Positions 15,901 to 24,929 of a stretch of DNA of 47,255 nucleotides are shown piece by piece. The DNA comes from an uncultured Burkholderiales bacterium (GTDB taxonomy: Bacteria; Pseudomonadota; Gammaproteobacteria; Burkholderiales; Burkholderiaceae_C), in NCBI GenBank assembly GCA_903935585.1, contig CAIZSE010000081.1, positions 1 through 47,255 of the forward strand, written 5' to 3'. The translations under genes and the position numbers were made by a program. The notes under the pieces are model-generated. The model saw nothing but the letters and a program-made list of their open reading frames with translations, was not told the DNA's origin and searched no databases. Position 1 is the stretch's first letter. Every line of letters starts with the position of its first letter.

Positions 15901-18591
15901 TCAGGCGCCAACGCTGTAACGGGCATCGCCGCTGTGCGTGAAAAACAGGCCGCACAGTTGGTCAGACACCTCGCGGGCCGCGGTCTGGCAATGCTGCAGT
16001 GTGGCGTGCAGTGGCAGGGTGCTGTCAGGGTGCGCAGCGTTCTGGAACAGGGGCCACAGCGACTCGGGTGGCAGGTCAATCAGGGGCGGGACCAGATCGG
16101 CCAAGGGCAAGGTGGCGCCCTCGGCCAGATGGCCCAGGCGCAGCAAGCGTGAACGCAAGGTGTGCGCCACCCAGCCCAACGAGCGGGGGTTGTCGGAGTG
16201 CGTCACCAACAAATCCACCAGGGCTTGAGGCGTGCGGCTTTGCTGGTACTGGGCGTGGAAACTGATGGTGCTGTCAAACAGGTCGAGCACAGCATCAAAC
16301 CCGGCCTGCTCGCCCAGAAGTCCCAGTTGAACGGCTTCACTCAAGGCGCTGGATAAAAAATCCAGACGCTCGATGTGCCGACCCATGGAGAGCAAGCGCC
16401 AGCCATCGTCGCGGCTCATGCGGTCGGTTTGTGCGCCGGTCAGTGCGGCCAGCATCTGGCTGGTGTCGGCCAACAGGCCTTGCACTTGCACCGTGTCTTG
16501 GGGGCCTTCGCCCAGCGCGCTGGCATTGAAAAACCTGGATTCGGCTTGCTCCAGCAGCCGCCAGTGTTCTGGTGACAGGCGTTCTCGCACCGAAGCAGCA
16601 GCCAGACGCACCGAGCGCAAATTGAAACCGACACTGGTGGCGAGCTCCTTGTCCCACAGACCTGCAACCAACGAGCGCTCAAACACCCTGTGCGCCTGCG
16701 ATGCGGCAGGAACGCCCGCCCTCACCAGGCCATGGCGCGTGGCCATGCGGGTGATGAAATCCAGCAGGCAGGGCAGGCGCTGGTTTTCGCTGCCCAGAAT
16801 TTCCAGGCTGAGCCGCACCAGACGCAAGCTGTTCTCGGTGCGTTCTGTGTAGCGGCCCATCCAGAACAGGTTTTCAGCAGCGCGGCTGGTGACCAGGCGC
16901 TGGCGTTGCAATGCCGAGTCGCTCGCAGACTGGCTTTGGCTTTGCGACTGCGACTGAGACTGAGACTGAGACTGAGACTGAGACTGGGTCGTCGATTGCA
17001 CCCACACATCGGCGCTGCTGCCACCGCGTTGCATGGAGGCAATGCCCTCACGGGTGCCCAGTCGGGCCAGGCCACCGGGCAAAACTTGCCAGCCACCTTG
17101 GGCATCGGCCACGGCAAACACGCGCAGCACCACGGGGCGAGACTGGATGCTGGACGTATCCCCATCGGACTCGTTAACCCCGTCTTCTCCGTTTTGTCCT
17201 GTTTGCCAGGTCGGTTGGTGTGACAGCGGCAACCACGATTGCAGGGTGTGGGCATCGGGGTCGCGCAAGATGCGGCCGGCCCATTCGTCTTCTTGCCTGC
17301 GCGACAAGGCATGGCCCAACACGGGTTCAAAGCTTTGGCGGTCGGTGTTGTAAGGGTAGGTGGGCTTGATCACGCAGCTCTGGATGCGTGGCAGCACATC
17401 CTGCAGGGCTGCCGATTCACCGCACCACCAGCTCGGAATGGCCGGCAGTTGCAGTTCTTCGCCCAGCAGGTCACGCGCCAGCGCAGGCATGAAGCCCAGC
17501 AGCGCATTCGATTCAAGAAAGCCCGAGCCTGGGGTGTTGGCCACCAGCACGTTGCCGCTGCGCACGGCTTGCAGCAGGCCTGGCACACCCAGTGTGGAGT
17601 CGGCACGCAACTCCAGCGGGTCGAGCCAGTCGTCGTCGACCCGCTTGAGCAGGCCGTGCACGGGTTGCAGACCCTGCAAGGTCTTCAGGTAGAGCTTTTC
17701 ATCGCGCACCGTCAGGTCATTGCCCTGCACCAGACTCAGGCCCAAATAGCGGGCCAGGTAGGCGTGCTCAAAATAGGTTTCGTTGTAGGGACCAGGGGTC
17801 AGCAGTGCAACGTGGGCCGAGGCACCTGCGGGGCTGCGCGCCTTGATGCCATCGATCAGCGTGCGGTAGGTTTCGGCCAACTGTTGCACGGGGAAAGCCT
17901 CGAAGGCCTGCGGGAAAAGCCGCGAGACGATTTGCCTGTTTTCAAGCAGATAGCCCAGACCGGATGGCGCTTGCGTGCGCTGAGACAACAGCCACCAGCA
18001 GCCATCAGGGCCTCGGGCCAAATCAAACGCGGCCAAGGACAAATAGCGCCCACCCACAGGGGCAACGCCGTGCATGGCCGGCAAGTAAGCGGGGTGGCCT
18101 TGCACCAAGGCGGCGGGCAATTGGCCACTGAGCACCAGTTGCTGTGGCCCGTAGGCATCGGCCATGATGCGCTCGAGCAGTTGCATGCGCTGCATCACCC
18201 CCGCATCAATTTGCTGCCAGTCGGCAGGCCCCAGCATGAGCGGAAACAGGTCGAGCGACCAGGGGCGTTGTGGCTGGTCAGCGGCGGCATACACGTTGTA
18301 GGTGATGCCGTTGTCGCGCACTTGCCGCTGCAGGTTGGCCATGCGGTTGTTCAGGTCCGACAGCAGACCCTTGCTTTGCGAACCCAAGGGTTCAATGAAG
18401 CTTTTCCAGAGGCTGCTGATGGACTCGGAGCCACCAGATTTTTCACCTGGTGTCTGTGTCTTGGTGGCTGGGGTGAGTTGTCCCCGCAGTTCGTCCCAAT
18501 GCCCGGCAGGGGCGCGCTCTTGCTGAAGCTGGAGCCATGTCATGGCTTCGGCTTCGAGCGCGCGGTCCTGGTGGGGCGAGGAATCATTCAT
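15901..18591 (-). CDS. Fused circularly permuted ATP-grasp + alpha-E protein
   Basis: An 896-residue fusion. Residues about 60-530 form a circularly permuted type 2 ATP-grasp (DUF404/DUF407): DNGITYNVYAAADQPQRPW, RIMADAYGPQQLV, QAPSGLGYLLENRQIVSRLF, TPGPYNETYFEHAYLARYLG and KRVDDDWLDPLELR. Residues about 565-890 are an alpha-E domain, starting SRAAENLFWMGRYTERTENS. Between them (536-555) lies a pure Gln-Ser dipeptide repeat. Compared with the free ATP-grasp at 24930-26393, the position LEDNLRVPSG reads LSQRTQAPSG here, so the two may differ in metal or nucleotide binding. The start at 18591 is 17 bases after the upstream gene; the frame is open further up but antisense to nothing protein-like. 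Predicted peptide/amide ligase with an alpha-E partner; the product is unknown. Confidence 0.9.
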   Translation of the reverse strand: MNDSSPHQDRALEAEAMTWLQLQQERAPAGHWDELRGQLTPATKTQTPGEKSGGSESISSLWKSFIEPLGSQSKGLLSDLNNRMANLQRQVRDNGITYNVYAAADQPQRPWSLDLFPLMLGPADWQQIDAGVMQRMQLLERIMADAYGPQQLVLSGQLPAALVQGHPAYLPAMHGVAPVGGRYLSLAAFDLARGPDGCWWLLSQRTQAPSGLGYLLENRQIVSRLFPQAFEAFPVQQLAETYRTLIDGIKARSPAGASAHVALLTPGPYNETYFEHAYLARYLGLSLVQGNDLTVRDEKLYLKTLQGLQPVHGLLKRVDDDWLDPLELRADSTLGVPGLLQAVRSGNVLVANTPGSGFLESNALLGFMPALARDLLGEELQLPAIPSWWCGESAALQDVLPRIQSCVIKPTYPYNTDRQSFEPVLGHALSRRQEDEWAGRILRDPDAHTLQSWLPLSHQPTWQTGQNGEDGVNESDGDTSSIQSRPVVLRVFAVADAQGGWQVLPGGLARLGTREGIASMQRGGSSADVWVQSTTQSQSQSQSQSQSQSQSQSQSASDSALQRQRLVTSRAAENLFWMGRYTERTENSLRLVRLSLEILGSENQRLPCLLDFITRMATRHGLVRAGVPAASQAHRVFERSLVAGLWDKELATSVGFNLRSVRLAAASVRERLSPEHWRLLEQAESRFFNASALGEGPQDTVQVQGLLADTSQMLAALTGAQTDRMSRDDGWRLLSMGRHIERLDFLSSALSEAVQLGLLGEQAGFDAVLDLFDSTISFHAQYQQSRTPQALVDLLVTHSDNPRSLGWVAHTLRSRLLRLGHLAEGATLPLADLVPPLIDLPPESLWPLFQNAAHPDSTLPLHATLQHCQTAAREVSDQLCGLFFTHSGDARYSVGA
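16927..16986. repeat. Gln-Ser coding tandem hexamer repeat in domain linker
   Basis: Ten Gln-Ser codon pairs in a row on the minus strand. The part at 16957-16986 is five perfect copies of the hexamer AGACTG (plus-strand sense); the rest uses other codons for the same pair. It encodes residues 536-555 of the ATP-grasp/alpha-E fusion, exactly between the two domains. Slippage would alter linker length by two residues per unit without a frameshift. Confidence 0.95.
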
Positions 18592-18608
18592 CAAACCATT
18601 GTCGCTGA

Positions 18609-21600
18609 TCAGACCCGCCTCAGATCCAGTGTGTACGGGAACTCCGGGCTGGCGTAAAGCGTGGCGTTGGGGCCGAGTGCGGCCAGTTTGCGTATGTCGC
18701 CCGGGGTGTGCCCCATCCGGAAGAAGCGCGCCAGTCGCCGGCTTTCTGCCTCGTACGCGTTGACCGGAAAGCTGTCGTAGCTGCGGCCACCCGGGTGGAC
18801 CACGTGGTACTGGCAACCCCCCAGCGAGCGCTTCATCCAGGTGTCCACCAGGTCCACCGTGAGCGGGGCGTGCATGCCAATGCTGGGGTGCAAAGACGAG
18901 GGCGGGTTCCAAGCCTTGAAGCGCACGCTGGCCACGTAGTTGCCCGCCACGCCAGTCGGTTGCAGGGGCAGGGGTTTGCCGTTCACAGTGACGGTGTGGC
19001 GTGAGGGGTTCATGCCGGACACATGCACCTCGATGCGCTCTAGGGACGAGTCCACGTAGCGGGCGGTTCCGCCCGCGCCACTTTCTTCGCCCATCACGTG
19101 CCAGGGCTCCAGCGCGTTGCGCAGCGTCAGCACCGTGCCATCCACGCGCACTTCGCCCACCCTCGGAAAGCGGAACTCGAAATGCGGCGCGAACCAGCTC
19201 GGGTCGAAATGGAAACCGGCATCGCCCAGTTCGGTCAGCACATCGTCAAAGTCCTTGTGGATCCAGTGCGGCAGCATGAACCGGTCGTGCAACTCGGTGC
19301 CCCAACGCGTCACGGGTGCCGAATAGGGATCGTCCCAAAAGCGGGCGACCAGCGCACGCAACAAGAGTTGCTGCACGATGCTCATGCGGGCATGGGGCGG
19401 CATCTCGAAGGCGCGCAGCTCCAGCAGACCCAGGCGCCCGGTCGAGGCGTCGGGCGAGTACATCTTGTCAATACAAAACTCGCTGCGGTGGGTGTTGCCG
19501 GTCACGTCCACCAAAATGTTGCGCAGGGTCCGGTCGACCACCCAGGGGGCCATGTCGGCGCCCAACTTTTGCCGGTTTTTAACGATCTCGCGCAGGGCGA
19601 TTTCCAGCTCATAGACCTGGTCATTGCGCGCTTCGTCCACACGCGGAGCCTGGCTGGTCGGGCCGATGAACATGCCGCTGAACAAATAGCTCAAGCTCGG
19701 GTGGTTGTGCCAGTAAAGGATCAGGCTGGCCAACAACTCGGGGCGGCGCAAGAACGGGCTGTTGTCGGGTGTGGCACCGCCCAGCACGAAGTGGTTGCCG
19801 CCACCCGTGCCGGTGTGGCGGCCATCGGTCATGAACTTTTCAGCCGACAGGCGGGTTTCAAACGCAGCCTGGTATAAAAATTCGGTGTGATCGACCAGTT
19901 CTTTCCAGTTGTGGGCCGGGTGAATGTTGACCTCGATCACACCAGGGTCAGGCGTGACTTGCAGCAGCTTGAGGCGCGGGTCGCGTGGCGGCGGGTAGCC
20001 CTCCATGACGATCTTCATGCCCAGTGTTCTGGCAGCGGCTTCGACGGCGCTGACCAGTGCCAGGTAGTCCTCCAGCTTGGCCAGGGGGGGCATGAAGACG
20101 TAGAGCACACCGGATGCTGGGCCTTGCTTTTGTGCCTCGGCTTCGGCCATGGGGCCATTGGCTCGGCGCGGGTCGCGCACTTCCACGCACAGGGCTGTGC
20201 GCACCACAGTCGGGTCGGACTCAAATTTCGCGGCCGGTTGGGCAGCCGGTGTCGCTGGCGCGGGCTTTTGGGAGGCCGAGCGCGACTGCAGGGTCACCGG
20301 GGCAGCAGGCAATGCGTTGCGCGGCGAAAACGGGTCCTGCTCGATCATGTGCCAGCGTTCGGTCGGTGCCGCCCAGGGCAAGGAGTCCAGTGGCAAGCGC
20401 CAGCCCATGGCCGAGTCACCAGGCATCAGGTACATGCGTTCGTCGCGCAAGAACCAGCGCCCGGTTTTCCAGGTGCTGGTTTGTGGGTGGTCGGTGTCGA
20501 CAGGCTGCAGCGGCAAGACATAGCCCACAGCTTGGTCCAGCCCCTGGCTGAAGATGCGGCGCAAGCGGATCCGTTCCATCTCGTCGTCCAGACGGGCGTC
20601 AAACGGGTCCACGTTCACGGGCAGGCGGCGTTCACGCCAGAGGTAATACCAGGTGTCTTCGTAACCGGGCAGCACCGTGTCATCCGGCAAGCCCAGCTGT
20701 GCGGTCAGTTCCTGCATGAAGCGCAGGGCGTCGTCAGGGGTGCAGTGGCTGGCTTCGCGCTCGTCAGCAAACACGGCGGGGTCTTGCCAACACGGCGTGC
20801 CATCGGCGCGCCAATAAATGCTGAGTGCCCAGCGCGGCAGTTGTTCGCCCGGGTACCACTTGCCTTGGCCAAAGTGCAAAAAACCACCTTGACCGTATTG
20901 CTGGCGCAGCTTGTGCACCAATTCGGTGGCCAAGCCCCGCTTGGTTGGGCCCAAGGCGTCGGTGTTCCATTCGGCGCCATCCCGGTCTTGCGTGGACACA
21001 AAGGTGGGCTCGCCCCCCATGGTCAGGCGCACGTCTTGCGCCACCAGTTGCGCGTCGACCTGTTCGCCCAGTGTCAGCACATCGGCCCATTGCTCGTCGC
21101 TGTAGGGCTTTGTCACACGGGGTGATTCGTGGATGCGCGTGACGCGCATCTCGTGGTGAAACTCGACCTCGGCCTCGTCCATCGCGCCTTCAATGGGGGC
21201 GGCGGCAGAAGGCTGTGGGGTACAGGCCAGAGGGATGTGTCCTTCGCCTGCCAGCAGGCCCGATGTGGGGTCCAGCCCCACCCAGCCTGCGCCGGGCAAA
21301 TAGACCTCGCACCAGGCGTGCAGATCGGTGAAGTCGACTTCGGTGCCGCTCGGCCCGTCGAGTGATTTCACATCCGGGGCCAGCTGGATCAGGTAGCCCG
21401 AAACGAAGCGGGCCGCAACGTTCATGTGACGGAACAGTTGCACCATCAGCCAGGCCGTATCGCGGCACGAACCACTGCCGAGCTGCAGGGTTTCCTCTGC
21501 CGTTTGCACGCCCGGCTCCATGCGGATGGTGTAGCGGATGTCCTGGTGCAGACGCTGGTTGATTTGCACCAGAAAATCGATGGTGCGCTGGCGCTTGCGG

Positions 21601-22004
21601 TCCATGCTGGCCAGGTATTTCTTGAACAGCGGGGTTTTGCTGTCTTTGTCCAGATAAGACTGCAGCTCTTCTTTGAGGCTGTCTGAATACTTGAACGGCA
21701 CCTCTTCGGCCGAGGGCTCGAGAAAGAAGTCAAACGGGTTGAACACGGCCATTTCGGTGACCACATCCACCGTGACCTTGAAGGCGGTGGTTTTGCCCGG
21801 AAAGACCAGTCGCGCCTGGTAATTGGCAAAGGCGTCTTGCTGCCAGTTGATGAAGTGTTCTGCGGGCTCGACCTTGAGGCTGTAAGACAGGATGCGGCTG
21901 CGGCTGTGCGGGGCAGGGCGCAAACGGATCACCTGCGGCCCCAGTTGCACCGGGCGGTCATATTCGTAGTGGGTAACGTGGTGCAGGGCAACTTGTATCG
22001 ACAT
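18609..22004 (-). CDS. Transglutaminase-like + DUF2126 large protein
   Basis: A 1131-residue protein, first in the minus-strand set. Residues 1-95 are the transglutaminase N-terminal beta domain (HVTHYEYDRPVQLGPQVIRL). The core follows with Cys180 in LGSGSCRDTAW, His229 in LHAWCEVYLP and Asp245 in GLDPTSGL. From about residue 310 to the end is DUF2126, with TMGGEPTFVSTQDRDGAEWN, a stretch with YPPPRDPRLKLLQVTPDPGV, and GGNHFVLGGATPDNSPFLRR, which recalls the glutamine-synthetase/amidoligase-like carboxylate-amine ligase fold. No signal peptide is visible. It is typically found beside ATP-grasp and alpha-E genes. The ATG at 22004 gives the normal family N-terminus. It is divergent from comEC with a 254-base gap between. 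Confidence 0.92.
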   Translation of the reverse strand: MSIQVALHHVTHYEYDRPVQLGPQVIRLRPAPHSRSRILSYSLKVEPAEHFINWQQDAFANYQARLVFPGKTTAFKVTVDVVTEMAVFNPFDFFLEPSAEEVPFKYSDSLKEELQSYLDKDSKTPLFKKYLASMDRKRQRTIDFLVQINQRLHQDIRYTIRMEPGVQTAEETLQLGSGSCRDTAWLMVQLFRHMNVAARFVSGYLIQLAPDVKSLDGPSGTEVDFTDLHAWCEVYLPGAGWVGLDPTSGLLAGEGHIPLACTPQPSAAAPIEGAMDEAEVEFHHEMRVTRIHESPRVTKPYSDEQWADVLTLGEQVDAQLVAQDVRLTMGGEPTFVSTQDRDGAEWNTDALGPTKRGLATELVHKLRQQYGQGGFLHFGQGKWYPGEQLPRWALSIYWRADGTPCWQDPAVFADEREASHCTPDDALRFMQELTAQLGLPDDTVLPGYEDTWYYLWRERRLPVNVDPFDARLDDEMERIRLRRIFSQGLDQAVGYVLPLQPVDTDHPQTSTWKTGRWFLRDERMYLMPGDSAMGWRLPLDSLPWAAPTERWHMIEQDPFSPRNALPAAPVTLQSRSASQKPAPATPAAQPAAKFESDPTVVRTALCVEVRDPRRANGPMAEAEAQKQGPASGVLYVFMPPLAKLEDYLALVSAVEAAARTLGMKIVMEGYPPPRDPRLKLLQVTPDPGVIEVNIHPAHNWKELVDHTEFLYQAAFETRLSAEKFMTDGRHTGTGGGNHFVLGGATPDNSPFLRRPELLASLILYWHNHPSLSYLFSGMFIGPTSQAPRVDEARNDQVYELEIALREIVKNRQKLGADMAPWVVDRTLRNILVDVTGNTHRSEFCIDKMYSPDASTGRLGLLELRAFEMPPHARMSIVQQLLLRALVARFWDDPYSAPVTRWGTELHDRFMLPHWIHKDFDDVLTELGDAGFHFDPSWFAPHFEFRFPRVGEVRVDGTVLTLRNALEPWHVMGEESGAGGTARYVDSSLERIEVHVSGMNPSRHTVTVNGKPLPLQPTGVAGNYVASVRFKAWNPPSSLHPSIGMHAPLTVDLVDTWMKRSLGGCQYHVVHPGGRSYDSFPVNAYEAESRRLARFFRMGHTPGDIRKLAALGPNATLYASPEFPYTLDLRRV

Positions 22005-22086
22005 ATTTCTAATTGCGCAACAGGGGCTGCACGCATGACAAATGCAGCTTGGGCTGCCTAAACTAGCAAGACACGCGCCAGGATGC

Positions 22087-22120
22087 GGTCAAGAACAGTC
22101 ACTTCAAGTGACGGATGACC
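22087..22120. repeat. Nested inverted repeat in the intergenic region before comEC
   Basis: The 254-base gap 22005-22258 between two divergent genes holds a perfect palindrome with arms GTCACTT/AAGTGAC around one C (22098-22112), nested inside outer arms GGTCA (22087-22091) and TGACC (22116-22120). It could be an operator for one or both divergent units. There is no T-run, so a terminator is unlikely. I could not find a convincing -35/-10 pair in this gap. Confidence 0.5.
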
Positions 22121-22258
22121 CTGTCTTCACCCAAAGAGCGCCGAAGCGACAGTTTTAAAACCAGCCAAATCAGGGAGGCTGTCCATGAAGCGATGCTGCA
22201 CGCAGGGTGACTGGCGGGCGCGTGCCTGTGCCGCGCAAGGCCGGTGGCAGGTCTTTCC

Positions 22259-24871
22259 ATGAAGTCGATGGCCGCCATGGGTTGGGCCCGTGGTTTGGGG
22301 CTTGGCTTGCTGGCCTGGTGCGTGGGTGTGGCACTGCAGTTGCAGCAAGAGACGCTTTGGTCTGTCATGGGCTATGCGGTCATGCTGGCCTTGGCTTTGG
22401 CTTTGGCCTTGGTTTTGGGGCTGCTGCTGCGCCGAATGGCCAAGCCTGCCTGGCTGGGCGCCCTGGCCTGGTGCCTGGTTTGGGCCGCTGTGTCTTTTGC
22501 CGTCACCGGACTGCACGCACACACCCGGTCGGCCGCCATTGACCCTGCGCTGGAGGGCCAGGACCTGGATGTGGTGGGCGTGGTGCAGGCCATGCCGCAG
22601 CGCCAAGACCTGGGCTGGCGCTTTCGCTTCCAGGTAGAGCAAGCCTGGCGAGTCGACAAAACCGGCGCCGCCCACGCGGTGAACCTGCCCGCCTCTTTGC
22701 CCTCGCAGGTGTATTTGGGCTGGTACGGGCAGGACGGCACGCACGACAGCGGCTGGAACACATCGCCCTTGCCCGAGCCCGTCAAGGCCGGTGAGCGCTG
22801 GCGCTTGCGGGTGCGTCTGAAGGCGCCGCACGGCAACATGAACCCGCGCGGTTTTGACTACGAGTTGTGGCTGTGGGAGCAGGGCATTCGCGCCACGGGT
22901 TATGTGCGCGCGGGCGCCAAAGACCCGGCACCGGTGCGGCTTGCGTCCACATGGGCGCACCCGATCGAGGCCTGGCGCCAGTCGGTGCGGGACCGGTTGT
23001 TGACCTATTTGTCTGGCGCAGGGGGCGTCTCGGACCCGGGCGCCGCCAGACTGGCAGGCATTGTGGCGGCCCTGGTCACGGGCGATCAAGCGGCGATTGA
23101 CCGCAGCGACTGGGACGTGTTCAGAGCCACAGGCGTGGCGCATTTGATGAGCATTTCGGGCCTGCACGTGACCATGTTTGCCTGGCTGACTTCGGCGCTG
23201 GTGGCCTGGTGCTGGCGCCAATCGGCCTTGTGGGGATTTGCGGGGGCTTTGCGCTGGCCGGCAGCCCATGTGGGGGCTTTGTCGGGTTGGGGATTGGCGG
23301 GTTTTTATGCCTTGTTCAGCGGCTGGGGTGTGCCCGCCCAGCGCACGCTGTGGATGCTTGGGGTGGTGGTCTTGCTCAAGGTGTCGGCACGCCATTGGCA
23401 TGGCGCGCTGGTCTGGTTGCTGGCCGGCTCGGTGGTGCTTGCGTGGGACCCTTGGGCCTTGCTGCAGCCTGGTTTTTGGTTGAGTTTTGTGGCGGTGGGG
23501 GTGTTGATGGCCTCTGGTTCGCATCGCCAGGTCCCCAAGCCCGACGCACCAGAACGGGCCGAGGGTGGTGCACCGCCATGGCGCGTGGGCAGCCTGCGCT
23601 TGTCATTGATGCACCGACTGGGTGCGCGCAGTGTGCTGGGCACAGGCCATGCAGTCCTGCGCAAAAGCCTGGCTTTGTTGCGCGAGCAGGCCACGGTCAC
23701 TTTGGCTTTGGCGCCCTTGACGCTGCTGTTTTTTGGCCAGGTGTCTTTGGTGGGCTTGTTGGCCAATTTGCTGGCGATTCCCTGGGTGACCCTGGTGGTC
23801 ACCCCGCTGGCCATGCTGGGGGTGGTTTGGTCTGGTGCCTGGGTCTTGGCGGTCTGGGCATTGCAACCCATGAGCAGCTTTCTGGCTTGGCTGGCGGCCT
23901 GGCCGATGGCCAGTGTGTCGACAGCCATTGCACCCTGGGGCCTTGCGGTGCTGGCGCTGCTGGGGGCGGTGGGCCTGGTGCTCAAAGTGCCACTGTCCTG
24001 GAAGTTGCTGTGCCTGCCCCTCCTGTTGCCCGTGTTGTTCTGGACGCCTGCGCGTCCTGCTGCGGGCAGTTTTGAACTGCTGGCGCCCGATGTGGGGCAG
24101 GGCAATGCGGTGTTGGTGCGCACCGCCACGCACAGCCTGCTGTACGACACGGGGCCGCGTTATTCGGCCGAAAGCGATGCCGGGCATCGGGTGCTGGTGC
24201 CATTGCTGGCGCAGATGGGCGAGCGCATCGATGTCCTGATGCTCAGCCACCGCGACAGTGACCACACCGGGGGCGCGGCGGCGGTGCTGGCCATGCAGCC
24301 CCAGGCGGTTTTGTGGTCGTCGCTGGAAGACGAGCACGTTTTGCACCGACTGCGGCCTGGCTGGACACGCTGCCAAGTCGGGCAATCCTGGGTGTGGGAC
24401 GGTGTGTTGTTCGAGGTGTTGCACCCACAGGCCCCAACAGTTGCACAAACCGGAGCGCCTGCCTCCAAAGGGCCCAATTCCAATGCGGTCAGTTGCGTCT
24501 TGCGCATCAGCAGCAGCCAAGCCTCGGCCTTGCTGGCGGGTGACATCGAGGCGCCCCAGGAGCAGGACGTGGTGCAACAGGGGCTGGCCCCGGTTGATCT
24601 GCTTTTGGTGCCTCACCACGGCAGCAAGACTTCTTCAACGCCGGCCTTTTTGCAGGCGCTTGAGCCCAAGCTGGCGCTGGTGCAGGCGGGTTATCGCAAC
24701 CGCTATGGGCATCCGGCAGAGTCGGTGGTGGCGCGCTACCGCCAACAGGGTATCGTGCTGGTGGAGTCCATCCATTGCGGTGCGGCTTTGTGGCAAAGCC
24801 AGACGCCCGAGCGTGTGCAGTGCGAGCGGGTGCTGGCCAAGCGTTATTGGCACCACGTCATTCCTCCTTGA
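22259..24871 (+). CDS. comEC: DNA internalization competence protein ComEC/Rec2
   Basis: ComEC forms the inner-membrane channel for single-stranded DNA during natural transformation. The product is about 870 residues. Four hydrophobic segments lie at the N-terminus, followed by a periplasmic OB-type part (about 80-220). The competence domain with VAHLMSISGLHVTMFAWL comes next, then more membrane helices (to about 610), and a C-terminal metallo-beta-lactamase-like domain with LAPDVGQGNAVLVRT, LSHRDSDHTGGAA and VPHHGSKTSSTP. I chose the ATG at 22259, preceded by CAGG; a GTG at 22244 in the same frame is possible. The frame is intact, suggesting competence is or was used. It is 58 bases upstream of the free ATP-grasp gene, on the same strand. 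Confidence 0.95.
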   Translation: MKSMAAMGWARGLGLGLLAWCVGVALQLQQETLWSVMGYAVMLALALALALVLGLLLRRMAKPAWLGALAWCLVWAAVSFAVTGLHAHTRSAAIDPALEGQDLDVVGVVQAMPQRQDLGWRFRFQVEQAWRVDKTGAAHAVNLPASLPSQVYLGWYGQDGTHDSGWNTSPLPEPVKAGERWRLRVRLKAPHGNMNPRGFDYELWLWEQGIRATGYVRAGAKDPAPVRLASTWAHPIEAWRQSVRDRLLTYLSGAGGVSDPGAARLAGIVAALVTGDQAAIDRSDWDVFRATGVAHLMSISGLHVTMFAWLTSALVAWCWRQSALWGFAGALRWPAAHVGALSGWGLAGFYALFSGWGVPAQRTLWMLGVVVLLKVSARHWHGALVWLLAGSVVLAWDPWALLQPGFWLSFVAVGVLMASGSHRQVPKPDAPERAEGGAPPWRVGSLRLSLMHRLGARSVLGTGHAVLRKSLALLREQATVTLALAPLTLLFFGQVSLVGLLANLLAIPWVTLVVTPLAMLGVVWSGAWVLAVWALQPMSSFLAWLAAWPMASVSTAIAPWGLAVLALLGAVGLVLKVPLSWKLLCLPLLLPVLFWTPARPAAGSFELLAPDVGQGNAVLVRTATHSLLYDTGPRYSAESDAGHRVLVPLLAQMGERIDVLMLSHRDSDHTGGAAAVLAMQPQAVLWSSLEDEHVLHRLRPGWTRCQVGQSWVWDGVLFEVLHPQAPTVAQTGAPASKGPNSNAVSCVLRISSSQASALLAGDIEAPQEQDVVQQGLAPVDLLLVPHHGSKTSSTPAFLQALEPKLALVQAGYRNRYGHPAESVVARYRQQGIVLVESIHCGAALWQSQTPERVQCERVLAKRYWHHVIPP

Positions 24872-24929
24872 AGCCCGACGGTCGGGATGGGTATGCATCT
24901 TGCTAAAGAATCAACAGGAGTGAAGAGCC

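Noticed and set aside
17239..18657. A 472-codon plus-strand frame across the ATP-grasp fusion
   Set aside because: Antisense to recognised domains; no motif of its own.
22115..22210. A 31-residue frame between the divergent promoters and comEC
   Set aside because: No ribosome site and no coupling to comEC; likely chance.
22127..23524. A 465-codon minus-strand frame across comEC
   Set aside because: Low-complexity His/Arg/Pro/Gln-rich translation, antisense to comEC.
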